Part shown: positions 6,450 through 8,530 of the stretch, piece after piece
Numbering within the stretch: the first letter of the stretch is position 1
How the letters are laid out: the number at the start of each line of letters is the position of its first letter
DNA from: Candidatus Mcinerneyibacteriota bacterium
GTDB lineage: Bacteria; AUK180; JAQVHJ01
Assembly (NCBI GenBank): GCA_030630935.1
Contig: DAOVMD010000111.1
Location: forward strand, 1 to 8,530
Direction of reading: 5' to 3'
Length of the DNA: 8,530 nt
The notes under the pieces: model-generated
Told to the model about the DNA's origin: nothing
Database searches by the model: none
Seen by the model: only the letters and a program-made list of their open reading frames with translations
Translations under genes and position numbers: made by a program

Positions 6450-6626
6450 ATGGAATTAGTATTCTGTTCAGAGTATTTAGAATATAACATTTATACAAGT
6501 CTCTTAACGATTGGCATTATAAAGGGTGCTGAAAATTACCTATCGTTTTTTTATATAAAACTCCCATTTCTAATTAGATTACTTAGAAATCATTCACTCT
6601 TTGAGAAGATGCTAATGGAGGTTTAG
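6450..6626 (+). CDS. possible 58-aa small protein or leader ORF
   Basis: An open frame of 58 codons starts at the first ATG after the strong promoter and ends one base before the next gene's ATG. GAGG stands 12 bases upstream, a usable but long spacing. The product MELVFCSEYLEYNIYTSLL... is not recognised; residues about 14-46 are hydrophobic and aromatic with two or three interspersed charges, so a membrane association is possible but no clean helix or signal peptide is seen. Its last codons (ATG GAG GTT) contain the ribosome binding site of the next gene, a layout compatible with translational coupling. It could be a real small protein, a regulatory leader, or chance in AT-rich DNA. Confidence 0.45.
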   Translation: MELVFCSEYLEYNIYTSLLTIGIIKGAENYLSFFYIKLPFLIRLLRNHSLFEKMLMEV

Positions 6627-6627
6627 A

Positions 6628-7314
6628 ATGAAAAAATTATTAATTTTTATAATATTTTTAAATTTAATTTGTGTTTTACCTGCTTATTCCAGTTTTGTTT
6701 TAGAGATTGGAAATATCTATTATGAAAGTTGTCATAAGTATTATCCCGATTATTATTTTAATCAAGCAAATAAGACTGGGATATTTCATAGTTTAAACAA
6801 TAGTGAATTAGGGTTATTATATAATTGTAATATTGGTAAGAATATTTTACTTAATTTTGGAGTGTATTATAACAAAATAAATTATACAATAAATGATTTT
6901 TACATAATTCATTATAACTATTATTATTATTATAAAATTTCAACAACAATAACTTCATTTAAATTACCTTTAATTTTTAAGTTTCCAATTTTAAAAGCGA
7001 ATAAATTATATTTTAACCTTGGCTTTTCTTTTGTTACTGAGTTCCACAAATATAAAAGATATAGGTCAGATATTATTAACTCGATATCTATTCTTGATAC
7101 ACTACATTATAACTATATTGAACTAACCGGTGGTATTACTTATAAAATAAAAATATTTGATTATATTTTATATCCTGAAATCATGTATGATTATTTATTA
7201 ACTCCAATATATTTAAATAAAGATGAACATGTAGACATAATGTCATATTCATATACTTTTAAAGTAAGATTTTCTGTTGGTATAGATTTAAAGAGTTTTT
7301 CGAATAAAAATTAA
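6628..7314 (+). CDS. exported outer-membrane beta-barrel-like protein, Tyr-rich
   Basis: The 228-aa product starts with a classical signal peptide: MKKLL, a hydrophobic stretch to about 18, and a probable cut after PAYS (residue 21). The rest alternates polar and hydrophobic residues in short strands, typical of a small barrel; the segment SFKLPLIFKFPILKANKLYF (110-129) followed by NLGFSF resembles strands of PorT-like barrels of FCB bacteria. That likeness is by eye and the family is not certain. It is strongly enriched in Tyr, Asn, Ile and Lys, with five tyrosines in a row at 98-102. ATGGAGG six bases upstream fixes the start. It is the first large gene of a + strand operon and lies 17 bp before a second gene of the same type. 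The DNA is visibly poorer in G+C than mfd or fbaB. Likely an envelope structural or transport protein; ligand unknown. Confidence 0.82.
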   Translation: MKKLLIFIIFLNLICVLPAYSSFVLEIGNIYYESCHKYYPDYYFNQANKTGIFHSLNNSELGLLYNCNIGKNILLNFGVYYNKINYTINDFYIIHYNYYYYYKISTTITSFKLPLIFKFPILKANKLYFNLGFSFVTEFHKYKRYRSDIINSISILDTLHYNYIELTGGITYKIKIFDYILYPEIMYDYLLTPIYLNKDEHVDIMSYSYTFKVRFSVGIDLKSFSNKN

Positions 7315-7331
7315 TGGTACTGTAGGAAATT

Positions 7332-8162
7332 ATGAAAACAATGAAATTTATATTTATAACTATTTTACTTATTTTCATATTTGGAAATGTATCTTATTCA
7401 AATTTTGATATCAACGATTATGTGATATCAAAGGATAATACGATAGTTGATAATCCATCAATTAATAAGAAATTTAATTTGGAAATTTATTCGGGATATA
7501 ATTACGGAAATTATTTTTTTCAATATTTTTTTAAAGATATCCTGTACATTATGGATAAAGAAGACTATATTTATAGTCTCGATAATGATGCACGTTATTA
7601 CTATGATTTTGATTATAAAAAGAATAAATATTTCACAAGAAAAATCAATCAAATTGCATTTTTTTATATTGCTTCTGAAAAGATATCAATAGGATTTAAT
7701 TTCAAATATTTCAAACTAAATAATTATGCAAATATTTCAACTTATTATAATTATTTTGATATAACCAATAATTATCATCAGAATTATATTTTCTATTATA
7801 TATATTATTCTTTAAAAATATTTTCTTATGATTTTTTATTACAATGTAATTTATTTAAAATTTCAAATTTTAATTTTAGCTTAGTTTTCAATTATGAAGT
7901 TAATAACATTATTTTGAAATATAAAAAAATATATAATTATGATGGTTCCGATGATTTCTCTTATTTTGAGATTTATGAAAATTCAATTAATAAAAAAATT
8001 ACAAATTATTTCGGTTATAGTTATGGAATTAAAATGACTTATAATGTTCCCAAGAAAAACAATTATATTTCTTTAGAAATATCAAAATGGGATATGCTAA
8101 TTGATAATAGTTATTGTGACTTCTATTATAATATTTTTCTTGGTATTGGACAAAAATTTTAA
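7332..8162 (+). CDS. exported outer-membrane beta-barrel-like protein, very Tyr-rich
   Basis: The 276-aa product begins with a signal peptide (MKTMKF, hydrophobic core to about 18, likely cleavage after VSYS at residue 23). The mature part is made of alternating aromatic/polar strands (e.g. KISIGFNFKYFKL 117-129, NFNFSLVFNYEV 179-190, TNYFGYSYGIKMTY 224-237) and ends in Phe (FLGIGQKF), a common signal for outer-membrane insertion by the BAM machinery. About 42 of 276 residues (15%) are tyrosine. The ATG at 7332 is preferred over 7341 because AGGA (7324-7327) lies four bases before it. It follows the 228-aa gene by 17 bp and probably shares its transcript and location. The two proteins are similar in style but not obviously alignable, so recent duplication is not shown. 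No function can be named. Confidence 0.8.
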   Translation: MKTMKFIFITILLIFIFGNVSYSNFDINDYVISKDNTIVDNPSINKKFNLEIYSGYNYGNYFFQYFFKDILYIMDKEDYIYSLDNDARYYYDFDYKKNKYFTRKINQIAFFYIASEKISIGFNFKYFKLNNYANISTYYNYFDITNNYHQNYIFYYIYYSLKIFSYDFLLQCNLFKISNFNFSLVFNYEVNNIILKYKKIYNYDGSDDFSYFEIYENSINKKITNYFGYSYGIKMTYNVPKKNNYISLEISKWDMLIDNSYCDFYYNIFLGIGQKF

Positions 8163-8202
8163 ATTGCATGTTTTTTCTTTCTTATCTTAGATAATTATAA
8201 AT

Positions 8203-8296
8203 AGGATTAACAATAAAAGAAAAAAACAAAAAGAAAAAATTAACAGGGACTCTAAAAAGACTTGTAATTGACTTACTTATATCGTTTGTTAATCCT
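8203..8296. repeat. long-range 11-bp inverted repeat after the beta-barrel operon
   Basis: AGGATTAACAA (8203-8213) and TTGTTAATCCT (8286-8296) are exact reverse complements separated by 72 nt, the first part of which is an A-rich purine run. On the + strand the right arm is followed by TTCTTTGG and then seven T (8306-8312), and a small AATCC/GGATT hairpin (8291-8307) precedes the T-run. This could end transcription of the operon, but the stems are AT-rich and weak. Confidence 0.4.
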
Positions 8297-8369
8297 TTCT
8301 TTGGATTTTTTTATTATCTTTTTCGTTTCTTCTCCATTTTAGTTGGTTGAAATTCCCGGGAAAGACGGC

Positions 8370-8483
8370 TTAGCCCTTAATATAAAGTGCTCTGTATTTT
8401 TGATCGAATATATTTTCCTTTTTCATTAACTTCTGAAAACTTATTATTTCGGATTTTTGCTTGTAATTTTCTTTTTTCTTCAT
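8370..8483 (-). CDS. possible 37-aa lysine-rich small ORF
   Basis: The minus-strand ATG at 8483 opens 37 codons: MKKKENYKQKSEII, then more Lys/Glu-rich sequence ending in RALYIKG. AGAAGG (8501-8496) is 12 bases upstream, a long spacing. A second minus frame enters from the right edge and stops at 8488-8490 after KKEKEY, five bases upstream, so this could be the second gene of a unit that begins outside the window. Beyond that TGA the same frame reads on without a stop to 8377 (EEKRKLQAKIRNNKF...), so a decayed longer gene is also possible. In DNA this rich in A, chance is a serious alternative. Confidence 0.2.
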   Translation of the reverse strand: MKKKENYKQKSEIISFQKLMKKENIFDQKYRALYIKG

Positions 8484-8530
8484 GATTTCAATATTCCTTC
8501 TCTTTTTTTATTGTTTTCATACTAGTGTAC

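Noticed and set aside
7447-7692. Open frames on both strands within the 276-aa gene
   Set aside because: They arise from the low-complexity AT-rich coding sequence; the overlapping frame has a signal peptide, a ribosome binding site and a barrel-like pattern.

Overview
The window looks like a chromosomal stretch from an AT-rich, Gram-negative bacterium, most likely of the broad FCB group or a neighbouring candidate phylum (Ignavibacteriota, Cloacimonadota or WOR-3-like). This placement is an inference. It rests on three things: exported beta-barrel-like proteins that imply an outer membrane; near-consensus sigma-70 promoters (CTTGAMA, 16-18 bp, TGNTATWAT) together with good Shine-Dalgarno sites, which argues against typical Bacteroidota; and palindrome-rich intergenic DNA. 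No rRNA, tRNA, CRISPR array, transposase or phage gene was seen.

Layout. 1-388 has no convincing gene and carries a 21-nt direct repeat, a three-hairpin composite palindrome (226-322) and a heptamer array running into a stem-loop. 389-1450 (-) encodes a class I fructose-bisphosphate aldolase (FbaB) with its own promoter and a strong ribosome binding site. 1451-1851 is a 400-bp intergenic region with the fbaB promoter and at least five repeat or palindrome structures. 1852-2805 (-) is an unrecognised five-helix membrane protein and 2847-6134 (-) is the transcription-repair coupling factor Mfd; they are 41 bp apart and probably one operon read from a consensus promoter at 6158-6185. 6135-6449 is a divergent promoter region with an octamer array and a hairpin motif also found at 1770-1791. 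On the + strand, 6450-6626 (58-aa small ORF), 6628-7314 and 7332-8162 (two Tyr/Asn/Ile/Lys-rich exported beta-barrel-like proteins) form a tightly packed second operon. 8163-8530 is extremely AT-rich, with a long-range inverted repeat and a possible 37-aa minus-strand ORF.

The left and middle genes are housekeeping: central carbon metabolism, and repair of transcription-blocking lesions by removing stalled RNA polymerase and recruiting UvrA. The right-hand operon encodes fast-evolving envelope proteins with clearly lower GC and low-complexity composition. The least explained part is the intergenic DNA. Every long gap carries short tandem arrays with 7- or 8-nt periods and/or perfect palindromes. 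Two heptamer arrays run directly into an inverted repeat, and one hairpin pair shows a compensatory base change, so these look like families of structured repeats rather than random AT-rich spacer.
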